Assembly (NCBI GenBank): GCA_003054655.1
Contig: QAYZ01000016.1
Coordinates: 1,116,001 to 1,180,000, forward strand
Direction: 5' to 3'
DNA from: Spartobacteria bacterium LR76
GTDB lineage: Bacteria; Verrucomicrobiota; Verrucomicrobiia; Chthoniobacterales; Terrimicrobiaceae
Length of the DNA stretch: 64,000 bases
A model generated the notes under the pieces. The model did no database searches and was not told the DNA's origin. It saw nothing but the letters and a program-made list of their open reading frames with translations. This document shows, piece by piece, positions 49,501-57,825 of this stretch. Numbering within the stretch: position 1 is the stretch's first letter; each line of letters opens with the position of its first letter. The translations under genes were made by a program, and so were the position numbers.

Positions 49501-49722
49501 GATCTGCATCATCTGGATCTCCAGCGGCGTCGACACGTTGTCGGCCATGATCTCCGGGCTGGCCCCGGGATAGTTCGTGGTGACGGTGATCACCGGATAG
49601 GCCACATCCGGCAGATCGCTCACCGGGAGGAGGAAATACGCAGCAATGCCAAAGATGGCGGCGGAAAACGCGCAAAGCGTCGTCATCACCGGCTTGCGAA
49701 TGAACGGCTCGGAGAGATTCAT
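46570..49722 (-). CDS. RND efflux pump permease (MdtB/MdtC-like, HAE1)
   Basis: A 1050-residue inner-membrane drug:proton antiporter. The start NLSEPFIRKPVMTTLCAFS and the VTTNYPGASPEIMADNVSTP block fit the MdtB/MdtC branch. The TM4 proton relay is VGLLVDDAVVVLENTVRHLE with both Asp residues; GVVAIVVSPMLCARML and IMLVDFAIMRRKDG are also typical. MdtB and MdtC normally act as a heteromer, but only one copy is present here. It is the last gene of a four-gene operon with two adaptor-pump pairs, 12 bases after its adaptor. Substrate unknown. Confidence 0.92.
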   Translation of the reverse strand: MNLSEPFIRKPVMTTLCAFSAAIFGIAAYFLLPVSDLPDVAYPVITVTTNYPGASPEIMADNVSTPLEIQMMQIEDLNLITSKNQEGTSTIVLQFGLDKPMGQAEAEVQAAIQRAMGNLPVDLPAPPSFQTTNPNTQPIVYIAMATDTLTLGDLYDYANTMVAQRMMMLDGVSNAQVYGSPRAICVQLDPNALSARQMTVADVSNAITSANVFTPGGEIYGNSLQFIINPKGQLLHSAEYNDLVIAYKNGAPVRLRDIGNTVDGLQKQYLNMRFWSAIEPPRSAYMVVAVTPAPGANDVQVAKSVRKTLNSLRSSLPASIDTYITFDRSVQIVESINDVKLTILIAFALVVLVVFLFLGRVRETVVPAVALPLALLMTFAVMLLLGYSLDNLSLMALTLAVGLLVDDAVVVLENTVRHLEDGKPPTVAALLGAKEISFTVLSMTLSLAAIFIPIVFMPGIIGRMFHEMAITIVVAIVLSGVVAIVVSPMLCARMLRKSEKESGYQRWFNRYFDAFKRHYKASLGWMMQRKPLALALWIISLGVTIYLFITIPKGFLPVGDSGMIRGVFLTAEGTSPAQIQDYQDRIMKVAESVPGVRQAITVTGLQNNQLTNSMGLAVIFLKPENQRAPIAQITREVIAKIRSEIPGVVPLLQPFPTLNIDTGATNNTQGQFAYQLTGTDPTLLYKAAGDLMAKMRANPGFVGVSSDMRTNTPMLDLEILRDQASSYGVTAQAIEQTLAIAFTQGEASQIKTPLNVYWVIVELLDKYRAQLDNLALLWVRNSAGDMVPLKSLVKASVKTGPESINHINQVTSVTIFYNLDPSFPTSDATSAIQTAAAQVLPPAVAGAPAGSSAQFIQTVKAMIVLLIIAIFVMYIILGVLYESYIHPITVLSTLPVAGLGGLITLRMFDMTLDLYGFIGIFLLLGLIKKNGIMLVDFAIMRRKDGLSIEAAAEEAAIERVRPILMTTFAAIFGALPMAFGFGADGASRQPLGLCIVGGLIVAQVLTLFCTPVFYVYMEYFQERVLDKIPFFQRGEGEKNEPAEGDSKAIA

Positions 49723-49734
49723 CGGGTGGGGCGA

Positions 49735-50868
49735 TTATTTCGCCGAATCCTGCCGGGTGGGCAGAGGAGCCGGGGCCTGCCAGAGCGTGGGAGTCACCTT
49801 CTTGCCAGTGACGAGTCCCAACTGCCCCGCCGTAATGATCCGGTCGCCAGCCGAAACGCCCTTGGTCACGACAGCGAAATCACTGCGCCTCTGGCCGAGC
49901 GTCACAGACTGCAGCGTGACGGTATCATCCGCATTGACCTTAAAAACATACGGGCCAGTCTGGCCGACCATCACGCACATCGAGGGGATGGTCACCGCCT
50001 GCTCGACCGTCGTAAGGATGAGACTGACATTGACGAAGAGCCCCGGCCAGAGCAGGGCGTCCGGATTGGCAAACGTTCCCCTGAGGGAAAGCGTCCCCGT
50101 GTCGCTGGCCACACTGTTGTTAATAAAGGTCAGCTTGCCGGGAATGACTTTGTCCGGCGCTCCCGGGATGGTCACCTCAATGGGAAGCTCCCCGTTGGTG
50201 AAATACTTTCGGATCGTGTTGAAGTCGTTTTCCGAAACGGTGAAATCAACATAGATCGGGTCGATCGTCTGGATATTGATCAACTGCGTCTGGCTGGCGG
50301 TGACGAGGTTCCCGGCATCCACCATGTAAATGCCAGCCTTGCCGGTAATCGGTGATTTGATGGTGCAATACCCGAGATTGATCTGAGCGTTGGCCAGTTG
50401 CCCCTGGGCCGTCAATACGCTGCCCTGCGCCTGGAGCTGATTGGCTTCGGCACTCTGGAGGTCGGCCAGGTCGATGGTCTTCGTTTTATAAAGCTGCTGT
50501 TGGCGCTGCAGCGTGACATCGGCATTGGCCAACTGGGCCTGGGCGGAATCCAGGCTGCCCTGGGCTTCCTGCACTGCTGCCTTGAAAGGCGCAGGATCGA
50601 TCTCTGCGATGAGGTCTCCTTCCTTCACCAGCGCCCCCTGCTGCACGGCAAAACGGGTCAAGGTTCCCGTCACCTGCGCCTGGAGCGTCACGTCGGCGAC
50701 CGTGACGCAATTTCCGAACGTGTTGATCGTGAGCGGCACATTCTGCTGCTCGGCCACCGCATAGGTCGCAGGCGGCGTAGGCACGGTCGCCGAGGGCTTG
50801 GGGCCGCAACCAGCCAGCCCCATGATGGTCAGCGCCGCAGCAATCGTCCTTGTCTCCCAACAGATCAT
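49735..50868 (-). CDS. RND periplasmic adaptor lipoprotein (second pair)
   Basis: A 377-residue membrane-fusion protein with lipobox LAGC (Cys21). Barrel-sandwich halves are VTLQAQVTGTLTRFAVQQGA and YCTIKSPITGKAGIYMVDAG, separated by a long coiled-coil hairpin with QQQLYKTKTIDLADLQSAEA. The beta-barrel and membrane-proximal parts follow. It shares QLYKTK and AQINL.YCTI with the other adaptor in this operon, so the two are related copies. It starts one base after the upstream pump's stop. Confidence 0.92.
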   Translation of the reverse strand: MICWETRTIAAALTIMGLAGCGPKPSATVPTPPATYAVAEQQNVPLTINTFGNCVTVADVTLQAQVTGTLTRFAVQQGALVKEGDLIAEIDPAPFKAAVQEAQGSLDSAQAQLANADVTLQRQQQLYKTKTIDLADLQSAEANQLQAQGSVLTAQGQLANAQINLGYCTIKSPITGKAGIYMVDAGNLVTASQTQLINIQTIDPIYVDFTVSENDFNTIRKYFTNGELPIEVTIPGAPDKVIPGKLTFINNSVASDTGTLSLRGTFANPDALLWPGLFVNVSLILTTVEQAVTIPSMCVMVGQTGPYVFKVNADDTVTLQSVTLGQRRSDFAVVTKGVSAGDRIITAGQLGLVTGKKVTPTLWQAPAPLPTRQDSAK

Positions 50869-50869
50869 G

Positions 50870-53800
50870 CTAGGCCGAGACCTCGGGCGTTTCCGGAGCC
50901 TTGGGGGTGGAGCCGCCCCCCTCGTCCTCCGACTTCTTGCCGACGAAGAACTTCTCCACGAAGTAAAACGATGCCGGGATAAGGAAAATCGAAATGAGAG
51001 TGGCTGCGAGCATGCCGCCGATCACCGTTGTACCCAGGATACGCCGGGAGACAGCGCCGGAGCCCGTCGCAATGGCCAGCGGCACGGTGCCTAGGATGAA
51101 TGCAAATGCCGTCATCAGGATGGGACGCAGTCGGAGCTTGGCTCCCGCCAGGGTGGCCTCAAAGAGGGGCTTCCCTTTCTCGTACTCGTCCTTGGCAAAT
51201 TCCACGATGAGAATGGCGTTTTTCGCCGCGAGACCGATCAGCATGACCAGACCGATCTGCGCATACAGGTTGTTCTGCATGCCTCGAGCCGCCAGTCCCG
51301 CAAACGCTCCAAACACCGCGATCGGCGTGGTGAGCAGTACGCTGAAGGGCAGCGACCAGCTTTCATATTGCGCAGCGAGAATGAGGAAAACAAAGAGCAG
51401 CGAAAGTCCGAAAATCGCAGCCGGAGGCACACCCTGGGCCGCCTGCTGCTCCTGGTACGACATACCGAAATAGTCGTATCCCGCACCCGGCGGCATCGTT
51501 TCCGCAAAGACCTCCTCCAGCGCCTTCATCGCCTGGCCCGTGCTGTAACCCGGAGCCACCGAGGCGCTGATCTGCGAGCATCGATACATATTGTAGCGCA
51601 TCGTGAACTCAGGACCGTACGTTTTCTTAGGAGTCACAAAGGACGACACCGGCACCGCCTGGCCATCCGTGTTCGTGACGTAGAACAGGCCAAGATTGTC
51701 AATATCCGTACGATAGTCGCCTTCGGCCTGAACGTACACCTGCCATTGAAGGCCGAAGCGGTTGAAGTAGTTGACGAAATATCCGCCAAAGAAGGTCTGA
51801 ACCGTCTGGTAGGCGTCCGACAGGCTGACGCCCTGCACCATGGCCTGCGCCTGATCGACGTCGAGGTAAATCTGCGGCACGTCCCACAGAGCCGTCGTGA
51901 AGAGCGAGGCCAGCTCAGGGCGCTTTCTCGCCGCTTCCATGAAGGTCTGCGTATTCTTGGCGATCAGTTCCACCGAACCACCAGTGCGATCTTCAAGAAT
52001 GAACGTCACACCGCCGGAGGTACCGATGCCGGGAATGGCAGGCGGCGGAAAGGCAAAGGAGGCAGAGGGCTTGGGCAATGCGGCAACCTCGCGATTGATA
52101 TTCTGCTGGATGGCATTGACCTGAAGCTCCGGCGTGGTCCGCTCCGCCCACGGCTTAAGAGTAATGAAGAAGAATCCCGTGTAAGTACTCTGCACCGTGC
52201 TGAGGAGGTTGAAGCCGACGATTGTCGTCACCGACTGAACGCCGGGCGTCTTCATCAGGATATTCTCGATATCCGTTGCGGCTTCGCTGGTCTGCTGGAG
52301 CGAGGAAGCTCGAGGCAACTGAACCACGCCAAAAAGGTAGCCTTGATCTTCCTCGGGAATGAAGCCCGACGGCATCTTGGAGGCAATGCCGCCGCCGAGA
52401 AGGCCGATACCGACGATCAGGATGAGACTGATCATCAGCTTGCGAATAAGACCGTGGCAGACATTCACGTAGCCGTTGGTCGCCATGCCAAAGAACTTGT
52501 TGAAACCGCCGAAGAATTTCGAGAGCAGCCCGTGAGACTCCTTCTTGGGGCGCAGCAGCAGGGCACCGAGCGCCGGGCTGAGGGTGAGAGCGTTAAAGGC
52601 CGAGATCAACACCGATACGGCCATCGTGACCGCAAACTGCTGGTACATCTGGCCGGTGATGCCCGGAATGAACACCGTCGGGATAAAGACCGCCGCGAGG
52701 ATGAGGGCAATGGCGACGACGGGGCCTTGCACCTGGGACATCGCCTTGATGGCAGCATCCCGTGGCGATAGCCCCTCCTCGATATGACTCTCGATCGCCT
52801 CCACCACCACGATGGCGTCGTCGACGACCAGACCGATCGCCAGCACCAGACCAAACAGGGAAAGTGTATTGATCGAGAAACCGAGCATCGGGAACACCGC
52901 AAAGGTACCGATGAGCGACACTGGCACGGCAATGAGAGGGATGAGCGTGGCGCGCCAGCCCTGCAGGAAGATGAAGACCACGATGATAACGAGCACCATC
53001 GCCTCAAAGAGCGTCTTCACGATCTCCTTCATGCCCTCGGTCACGGCGAGCGTCGTATCGAGGGCAACCGCATACTTGAGATCAGCAGGAAACAGCTTGG
53101 ACGACTGCTCCATGAGCGCACTGGCGGCCTTCATGGTGTCGACAGCGTTGGACCCCGGCAACTGGTAAACCGCAATAATGGCGGCATTTTGCCCGTTAAA
53201 ACGACCTTTGAGATTGTAAACCTGGGCGCCGAGTTCGACGCGAGCGACATCCCCCACCTTGACGATGGAACCATCCTTGTTGGCCCGGATGACGATATTC
53301 TTGAAATCCTCCTCCGTGACCAGACGTCCGGTGGTATTGACGGTAAACGTGAAGACCTGCCCATGCGGCACCGGCTCGGCACCGATCTGACCGGCGGGGT
53401 TCACGTTATTCTGGGTCTGGACAGCACGGATGACCTCGGGAACCGTGATGTTGAGAGTGGCTAGGCGATCCGGCTTCACCCAGATGCGCATCGCGTATTC
53501 GCCAGCACCGAAGATGGTGACGCTGCCCACGCCGTTCACGCGGGTCATCGGGTCATTGATATTGATGTACGCGTAGTTGGCGAGGAAGGTCGGATCGTAC
53601 GTGCCGTTGGGCGAGTACAGAACGAAGACACCCAGCGGAGAAGAAAGCGCCTGCTCGACCGTGACACCGTAGTTGCGCACGTCGCTCGGCAACTGCGGCG
53701 AAGCCTGAGTCTGGCGCATCTGGGCCAGGATCTGGTCGGTGGTGGGAATGGTCGAGACGCCGAAGATCGTATTCAGCGTCATCATGCCGTTGTTGGCATT

Positions 53801-54043
53801 GATGGAATACATGTACTCCATGCCCTCGACGCCGCTCATTTCCTGCTCGATAGGGGTCGCCACCGAGGCCTCGACCGTCAGGGCGTCCGCGCCGACATAG
53901 GTCGTCTGGACCTGGATCTGTGGAGGGACGATGTTCGGGAACTGGGCCACGGGAAGCCCGAGCATCGAGACGATACCCACGATTACCGTGATGATGGCGA
54001 TGACCATCGCCACAATCGGCCGCCGGATGAAGAAATTCGACAT
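50870..54043 (-). CDS. RND efflux pump permease (AcrB/MexB-like, HAE1)
   Basis: A 1057-residue proton-driven multidrug pump. The start SNFFIRRPIVAMVIAIITVI, VQTTYVGADALTVEASVATP and the TM4 relay IGLVVDDAIVVVEAIESHIE are those of AcrB. Near the C terminus GLAAKNAILIVEFAKDEYE and RLRPILMTAFAFILGTVPLA match closely. The C-terminal tail is charged (KKSEDEGGGSTPKAPETPE). It lies 17 bases after the first adaptor. Export of hydrophobic drugs or metabolites is expected, the exact range not predictable. Confidence 0.95.
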   Translation of the reverse strand: MSNFFIRRPIVAMVIAIITVIVGIVSMLGLPVAQFPNIVPPQIQVQTTYVGADALTVEASVATPIEQEMSGVEGMEYMYSINANNGMMTLNTIFGVSTIPTTDQILAQMRQTQASPQLPSDVRNYGVTVEQALSSPLGVFVLYSPNGTYDPTFLANYAYININDPMTRVNGVGSVTIFGAGEYAMRIWVKPDRLATLNITVPEVIRAVQTQNNVNPAGQIGAEPVPHGQVFTFTVNTTGRLVTEEDFKNIVIRANKDGSIVKVGDVARVELGAQVYNLKGRFNGQNAAIIAVYQLPGSNAVDTMKAASALMEQSSKLFPADLKYAVALDTTLAVTEGMKEIVKTLFEAMVLVIIVVFIFLQGWRATLIPLIAVPVSLIGTFAVFPMLGFSINTLSLFGLVLAIGLVVDDAIVVVEAIESHIEEGLSPRDAAIKAMSQVQGPVVAIALILAAVFIPTVFIPGITGQMYQQFAVTMAVSVLISAFNALTLSPALGALLLRPKKESHGLLSKFFGGFNKFFGMATNGYVNVCHGLIRKLMISLILIVGIGLLGGGIASKMPSGFIPEEDQGYLFGVVQLPRASSLQQTSEAATDIENILMKTPGVQSVTTIVGFNLLSTVQSTYTGFFFITLKPWAERTTPELQVNAIQQNINREVAALPKPSASFAFPPPAIPGIGTSGGVTFILEDRTGGSVELIAKNTQTFMEAARKRPELASLFTTALWDVPQIYLDVDQAQAMVQGVSLSDAYQTVQTFFGGYFVNYFNRFGLQWQVYVQAEGDYRTDIDNLGLFYVTNTDGQAVPVSSFVTPKKTYGPEFTMRYNMYRCSQISASVAPGYSTGQAMKALEEVFAETMPPGAGYDYFGMSYQEQQAAQGVPPAAIFGLSLLFVFLILAAQYESWSLPFSVLLTTPIAVFGAFAGLAARGMQNNLYAQIGLVMLIGLAAKNAILIVEFAKDEYEKGKPLFEATLAGAKLRLRPILMTAFAFILGTVPLAIATGSGAVSRRILGTTVIGGMLAATLISIFLIPASFYFVEKFFVGKKSEDEGGGSTPKAPETPEVSA

Positions 54044-54060
54044 GCTGTTCCTCTAGAAGG

Positions 54061-55251
54061 TTAGGATGCCGGAGTGGGTGTCGGGGAGGCCCCCGGAGCC
54101 GGGGTCGGCGTTGGAGCCTGCCAGGCTGAGGGACTCACTTTCACATCTCCGCGCACCTTTTCCACGCCGCCCACGATGACCTTGTCTCCGGCAGCGAGCT
54201 TGAACTGCTTAACGACCGGATCGATCACCTGATATTCTCCATCGAGGGGGCCGGGTTTGATGGGAACAAACTGCACGGTGTTGTCGGGCTTCAGCACGCC
54301 GACGAAATACTTGCCCTGAAGCTCCACCAGCGAGGCCTGCGGAACGACCAGTGCATCGGGAAGCATCTGCACCGGAGCGGTGATACGCCCAAAGAGACCA
54401 GGGCGCAGCACGTCATTATCATTGGGAAACAACGCGGTGATCTGGATCGTGCCAGTGCTTGAGGTAACCTGACGATTAACGAAGTCAAATTTGCCGAGTT
54501 CCGGATACTCCTTGCCGTCGGCAAGGCGCAACTGAATGCGAGCCTCAAGGTCGGCGGCGGCGGTATCCTGCAATTTTTTAAGGAGCGGAGCCGCTTCGAG
54601 GTATTGCTCTTCCGTGATCGAGAAGTTCACCTTGATCGGATTCACCTGCGACATTTGCGTAAGAACCGCCTCCGAGCCACTCGGTCCCACGAGGTCACCG
54701 ATCTGGGCCTGGGCAAGACCGACGATTCCATCAAAGGGAGCGGTGATCGTGCAGTAGTTCAGATTGATCTGAGCGGTGTCGACCTGAGCCTGCTGGGCGG
54801 CCACGGCGGCGAAGTCGGCCTGAGCCTGCTGGTAGGAGGTGTCGTATTCCTGCTGGCTGATGACCTTGGTCTTATACAACTGGGTCTGGCGATCCAGGGT
54901 GACCTTGGCGAGAGTGGCCTGGGCGACGGCCTTGGCGTAATCCGCCTGGGCTTGGGCGAGAGCGGCCTCGAACGGGCGCGGGTCGATGGTGAAGAGGATG
55001 GTCCCCTTCTTGACCAGAGAGCCTTCCTTATAATTCTGCGTCAGCAGATAGCCATTCACCTGGGCGCGAATATCGGCATTCTGATAACCATTCAGCAGGC
55101 CGACCCACGTGCGGGACACATAGACGTCCTTTTGCGTAATCGGGGTAACGGTTACCGGAACCGGAGCTGTCGCTCCCTGCTCGGCTTTTTTCTCACACGA
55201 CACCAGGAGCGCCACCAAACCCAGGGCGGCAAATGCACGCGCACTCTTCAT
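54061..55251 (-). CDS. RND periplasmic adaptor lipoprotein (first pair)
   Basis: A 396-residue AcrA/MexA-like membrane-fusion protein (start MKSARAFAALGLVALLVSC at 55251, lipobox LVSC). An ATG ten codons earlier would put RRRLRPG before the signal and is less likely. Lipoyl-type halves are DIRAQVNGYLLTQNYKEGS and YCTITAPFDGIVGLAQAQIG, with a coiled-coil hairpin of Ala/Gln repeats between. The tail is Pro/Thr-rich (APTPTPAPGASPTPTP). First gene of the operon, after the fbaA terminator. No TetR or MarR regulator is next to it. Confidence 0.92.
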   Translation of the reverse strand: MKSARAFAALGLVALLVSCEKKAEQGATAPVPVTVTPITQKDVYVSRTWVGLLNGYQNADIRAQVNGYLLTQNYKEGSLVKKGTILFTIDPRPFEAALAQAQADYAKAVAQATLAKVTLDRQTQLYKTKVISQQEYDTSYQQAQADFAAVAAQQAQVDTAQINLNYCTITAPFDGIVGLAQAQIGDLVGPSGSEAVLTQMSQVNPIKVNFSITEEQYLEAAPLLKKLQDTAAADLEARIQLRLADGKEYPELGKFDFVNRQVTSSTGTIQITALFPNDNDVLRPGLFGRITAPVQMLPDALVVPQASLVELQGKYFVGVLKPDNTVQFVPIKPGPLDGEYQVIDPVVKQFKLAAGDKVIVGGVEKVRGDVKVSPSAWQAPTPTPAPGASPTPTPAS

Positions 55252-55303
55252 TGCCCCCGGTCGTAGGCGGCGGCGAGCCATCTGTCAATCGCGCTCAAAC
55301 GAA

Positions 55304-55341
55304 AACGGGCGGATGACGCATTTTCACGCCATCCGCCCGTT
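55304..55341 (-). terminator. Terminator after fbaA
   Basis: AACGGGCGGATG (55304-55315) and CATCCGCCCGTT (55330-55341) form a perfect 12-bp stem with a 14-base loop. On the minus strand TTCGTTT follows. It lies 24 bases after fbaA and before the RND operon. Confidence 0.8.
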
Positions 55342-55364
55342 AAGATAATAGTCCGCTTAGCCGA

Positions 55365-56438
55365 TTAGGCGTTGCGGTTGATGCAGTTCAGATCTTCGAA
55401 GGAAGCGATGAGACGCTTGGTGAAGGACTCCTCGGCGGCACCGAGCCACACGCGCGGGTCGTAGTACTTCTTGTTCGGCGAATCGGGGCCTTCCGGATTG
55501 CCGATCTGGCCCTGGAGATAACCGTGATTCTTGGCCTCGTAAGCGCGGATGCCGTCCCAGAACGCCCACTGGAGGTCAGTGTCGAGGTTCATCTTGATCG
55601 CGCCGTAGCCGATGGCCTCGCGGATTTCCTCGCGGGAGGAGCCGGAGCCGCCGTGGAACACGAAATTCACCGGCTTCGGTCCCGTACCGAGGGTCTTCTC
55701 AATGTACTCCTGCGAATCGCGGAGGATCGAGGGCTTGAGCTTCACGTTGCCCGGCTTGTAAACGCCGTGCACGTTGCCAAAGGCAGCCGCAACCGTGAAA
55801 TTCGGGCTGATCGCGTTGAGCGTCGTGTAGGCCTGGGCGACTTCCTCGGGCTGGGTGTAGAGCTTGGACTCTTCCACGCCGGAGTTGTCGACGCCGTCTT
55901 CCTCACCGCCGGTCACGCCGAGCTCGATCTCGAGCGTCATGCCCATCTTGGCCATGCGGGCGAGGTACTTGGCGCAGGTCTCGAGGTTTTCATCGAGGGG
56001 TTCCTCGGAAAGGTCGAGCATGTGGGAACTGAAGAGAGGCTTGCCCGTCTTGGCAAACTGCTCCTCACTGGCGGCGAGCATGCCGTCCACCCAGGGAAGG
56101 AGCTTCTTGGCGCAATGGTCGGTATTGAGAATGACCGGCACGCCGTAGGCCTTGGCCGCTGCGTCCACGAAATGAGCACCAGCCACACCGCCGAGGATCG
56201 CGCCCTTCTGGCCTTCCTTCGAGATGCCCTTGCCAATGAAGAAATGCGCTCCGCCATTGGAGAACTGGACCATCATGGGCGATTTCACCTCGCGAGCAGC
56301 CGCGAGGGCGGCGTTCACGGAGTTCGTGCTGATACAGTTGACCGCCGGAAGGGCGAATTCGTTGGCTTTGGCGTAATCAAGGAGTTCCTTGACCTCTTCT
56401 CCGAAGAGAACGCCGGGACGGAAAGTAGAAGTGGGCAT
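55365..56438 (-). CDS. fbaA: Class II fructose-bisphosphate aldolase (type A)
   Basis: Zinc-dependent aldolase of glycolysis/gluconeogenesis; 357 residues, like E. coli FbaA (359). The start is MPTSTFRPGVLFGEEV at 56438. Zinc and active-site blocks: NTDHCAKKLLPWVDGM, ELGVTGGEEDGVDNSG, FGNVHGVYKPGNVKL, NFVFHGGSGSS and KMNLDTDLQWAFW. A monocistronic gene with a 20-base inverted repeat (56485-56504) upstream and a strong terminator downstream. Confidence 0.97.
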   Translation of the reverse strand: MPTSTFRPGVLFGEEVKELLDYAKANEFALPAVNCISTNSVNAALAAAREVKSPMMVQFSNGGAHFFIGKGISKEGQKGAILGGVAGAHFVDAAAKAYGVPVILNTDHCAKKLLPWVDGMLAASEEQFAKTGKPLFSSHMLDLSEEPLDENLETCAKYLARMAKMGMTLEIELGVTGGEEDGVDNSGVEESKLYTQPEEVAQAYTTLNAISPNFTVAAAFGNVHGVYKPGNVKLKPSILRDSQEYIEKTLGTGPKPVNFVFHGGSGSSREEIREAIGYGAIKMNLDTDLQWAFWDGIRAYEAKNHGYLQGQIGNPEGPDSPNKKYYDPRVWLGAAEESFTKRLIASFEDLNCINRNA

Positions 56439-56484
56439 AGATGTTTGTTGGAGTTGCACGAGCTCGCATAGTGCAAGCAGCGTC

Positions 56485-56504
56485 CCGATCTTGTCACAGA
56501 TCGG
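56485..56504 (-). promoter_or_regulatory. Inverted repeat upstream of fbaA
   Basis: CCGATCT (56485-56491) and AGATCGG (56498-56504) are perfect 7-base arms around TGTCAC, 46 bases before the fbaA ATG. It could be an operator or a leader hairpin; I cannot match it to a known regulator. Confidence 0.35.
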
Positions 56505-56575
56505 TATGACAGGGGCAGCATATTTTGCGCCGTTCCTCGAAGAATCCGTGAAGATTTCTCAATATTCATCGAAGA

Positions 56576-56605
56576 TTGACCGATCCTTGCAACATTGCGA
56601 ATACT
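56576..56605 (+). promoter_or_regulatory. Candidate promoter of the carbonic anhydrase gene
   Basis: TTGACC (56576-56581) and AATACT (56600-56605) with an 18-base spacer. The start ATG at 56616 is about ten bases after the -10 box, so the mRNA would be nearly leaderless; no Shine-Dalgarno sequence is seen. Confidence 0.35.
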
Positions 56606-56615
56606 CCCCTTCACC

Positions 56616-57350
56616 ATGTGCGATCAATGCCCCCCACGCCAAGGTGATGCCCGCGCGTCACGACGAACGTTTTTTCGCCTTGCCGCTGCCGCCGCCGCAG
56701 GCCTGCTGCTGCCGAACTGGACCAAGGCCGCTCCGCCGTCGGCTCCGCCCAAGCCGGGAAACGTCGTTTCCCCACAGGAAGCCCTGGAACGCCTGATGGC
56801 GGGAAACGCACGCTATGTCCGGGGAACGATGCAGGAGCATGACTTTCAAGCCGAGCGCCCGGCCCTCGCCCTGGGCCAGAACCCATTCGCCGGGGTTCTC
56901 AGTTGCGCGGATTCGCGCATCGCTCCCGAGTACGCCTTCGACACGGGGCGAGGCGACCTCTTCGTTTGCCGCGTCGCGGGGAATTTCGCCGAGGTCGACG
57001 AAATCGCGAGCTTCGAATACGCAGTAGCCGTGCTGAACACCCCGCTCATTTTGGTACTGGGTCACGAGCGTTGCGGCGCGGTTGACTCCACCATCAAGGC
57101 GGTCAACGACGGCGTCGAGTTCCCGGGACACATCCCCTCTCTGGTCAAGGCCCTGCGTCCCGCTGTAAAGGCCGCCAACAGCCTCCCGGGAAACCTCCTC
57201 GATAACGCCATCACCCAGAATGTCTTGCAAAACGTGGTGAAGCTGCAAAAGGCCAGTCCGATCCTGGACAAGGCCGTCTCCGAAGGGCGCTTGAAGATTC
57301 ACGGCGGGATCTATCATCTGGCAGACGGCAAGGTATCGATCATCGTTTAG
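56616..57350 (+). CDS. Tat-exported beta-carbonic anhydrase
   Basis: Zinc enzyme that interconverts CO2 and bicarbonate; 244 residues. The N terminus MCDQCPPRQGDARASRRTFF has a twin-arginine motif SRRTFFRL, then a hydrophobic Ala/Leu stretch and an AxA-type end, so it should be exported folded. Zinc ligands are Cys97, His150 and Cys153 (LSCADSR, LGHERCGAVDS) with the Asp99-Arg101 dyad. A frame extension of seven codons upstream is not needed. Exported beta-CAs are less common than cytosolic ones; a periplasmic role in CO2 supply or pH balance is inferred. Confidence 0.92.
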   Translation: MCDQCPPRQGDARASRRTFFRLAAAAAAGLLLPNWTKAAPPSAPPKPGNVVSPQEALERLMAGNARYVRGTMQEHDFQAERPALALGQNPFAGVLSCADSRIAPEYAFDTGRGDLFVCRVAGNFAEVDEIASFEYAVAVLNTPLILVLGHERCGAVDSTIKAVNDGVEFPGHIPSLVKALRPAVKAANSLPGNLLDNAITQNVLQNVVKLQKASPILDKAVSEGRLKIHGGIYHLADGKVSIIV

Positions 57351-57446
57351 AGACCGGACCTTCAGACAGTAAACGCGATTTCGTCATTCCCTGCTTGCCA
57401 GACGGGAAGGGATGCGGCACTCTGGACAGTTCTACTTTTTAACGCC

Positions 57447-57806
57447 ATGAGCATTATTGACAAAATCGAGAGCGAGCAGCTCAAGAAAGAGATCCCGGCC
57501 TTCAATGTTGGCGACACTGTGAAGGTCCACACGCGCGTTATCGAAGGCGACAAGGAGCGTATCCAGGTTTACAGCGGCATCGTCATCGGCCGCAAGGGCA
57601 CCGGAATCAACTCGAACTTCACCGTCCGCCGCGTGAGCTACGGAGAAGGTGTTGAGCGTGTATTCCCGCTGCACTCGCCCCGTATCGCCAAGATCGAGAT
57701 CGAGCGCCACGGCGAAGTCCGCCGCGCCAAGCTCAACTACCTCCGCAGCCGCAAGGGCAAGAGCGCCACGACGGTCAAGGAGAAGTCTCCGCAGTCCCGC
57801 GCCTGA
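57447..57806 (+). CDS. rplS: 50S ribosomal protein L19
   Basis: Ribosomal protein at the 30S-50S interface; 119 residues, normal. Recognised from [53 protein letters not shown] and [16 protein letters not shown]. The rimM-trmD genes that often precede rplS are absent here; it is followed after 19 bases by rnhB, a common downstream partner. Confidence 0.98.
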   Translation: MSIIDKIESEQLKKEIPAFNVGDTVKVHTRVIEGDKERIQVYSGIVIGRKGTGINSNFTVRRVSYGEGVERVFPLHSPRIAKIEIERHGEVRRAKLNYLRSRKGKSATTVKEKSPQSRA

Positions 57807-57825
57807 TAATATTCCCATCTCTACG

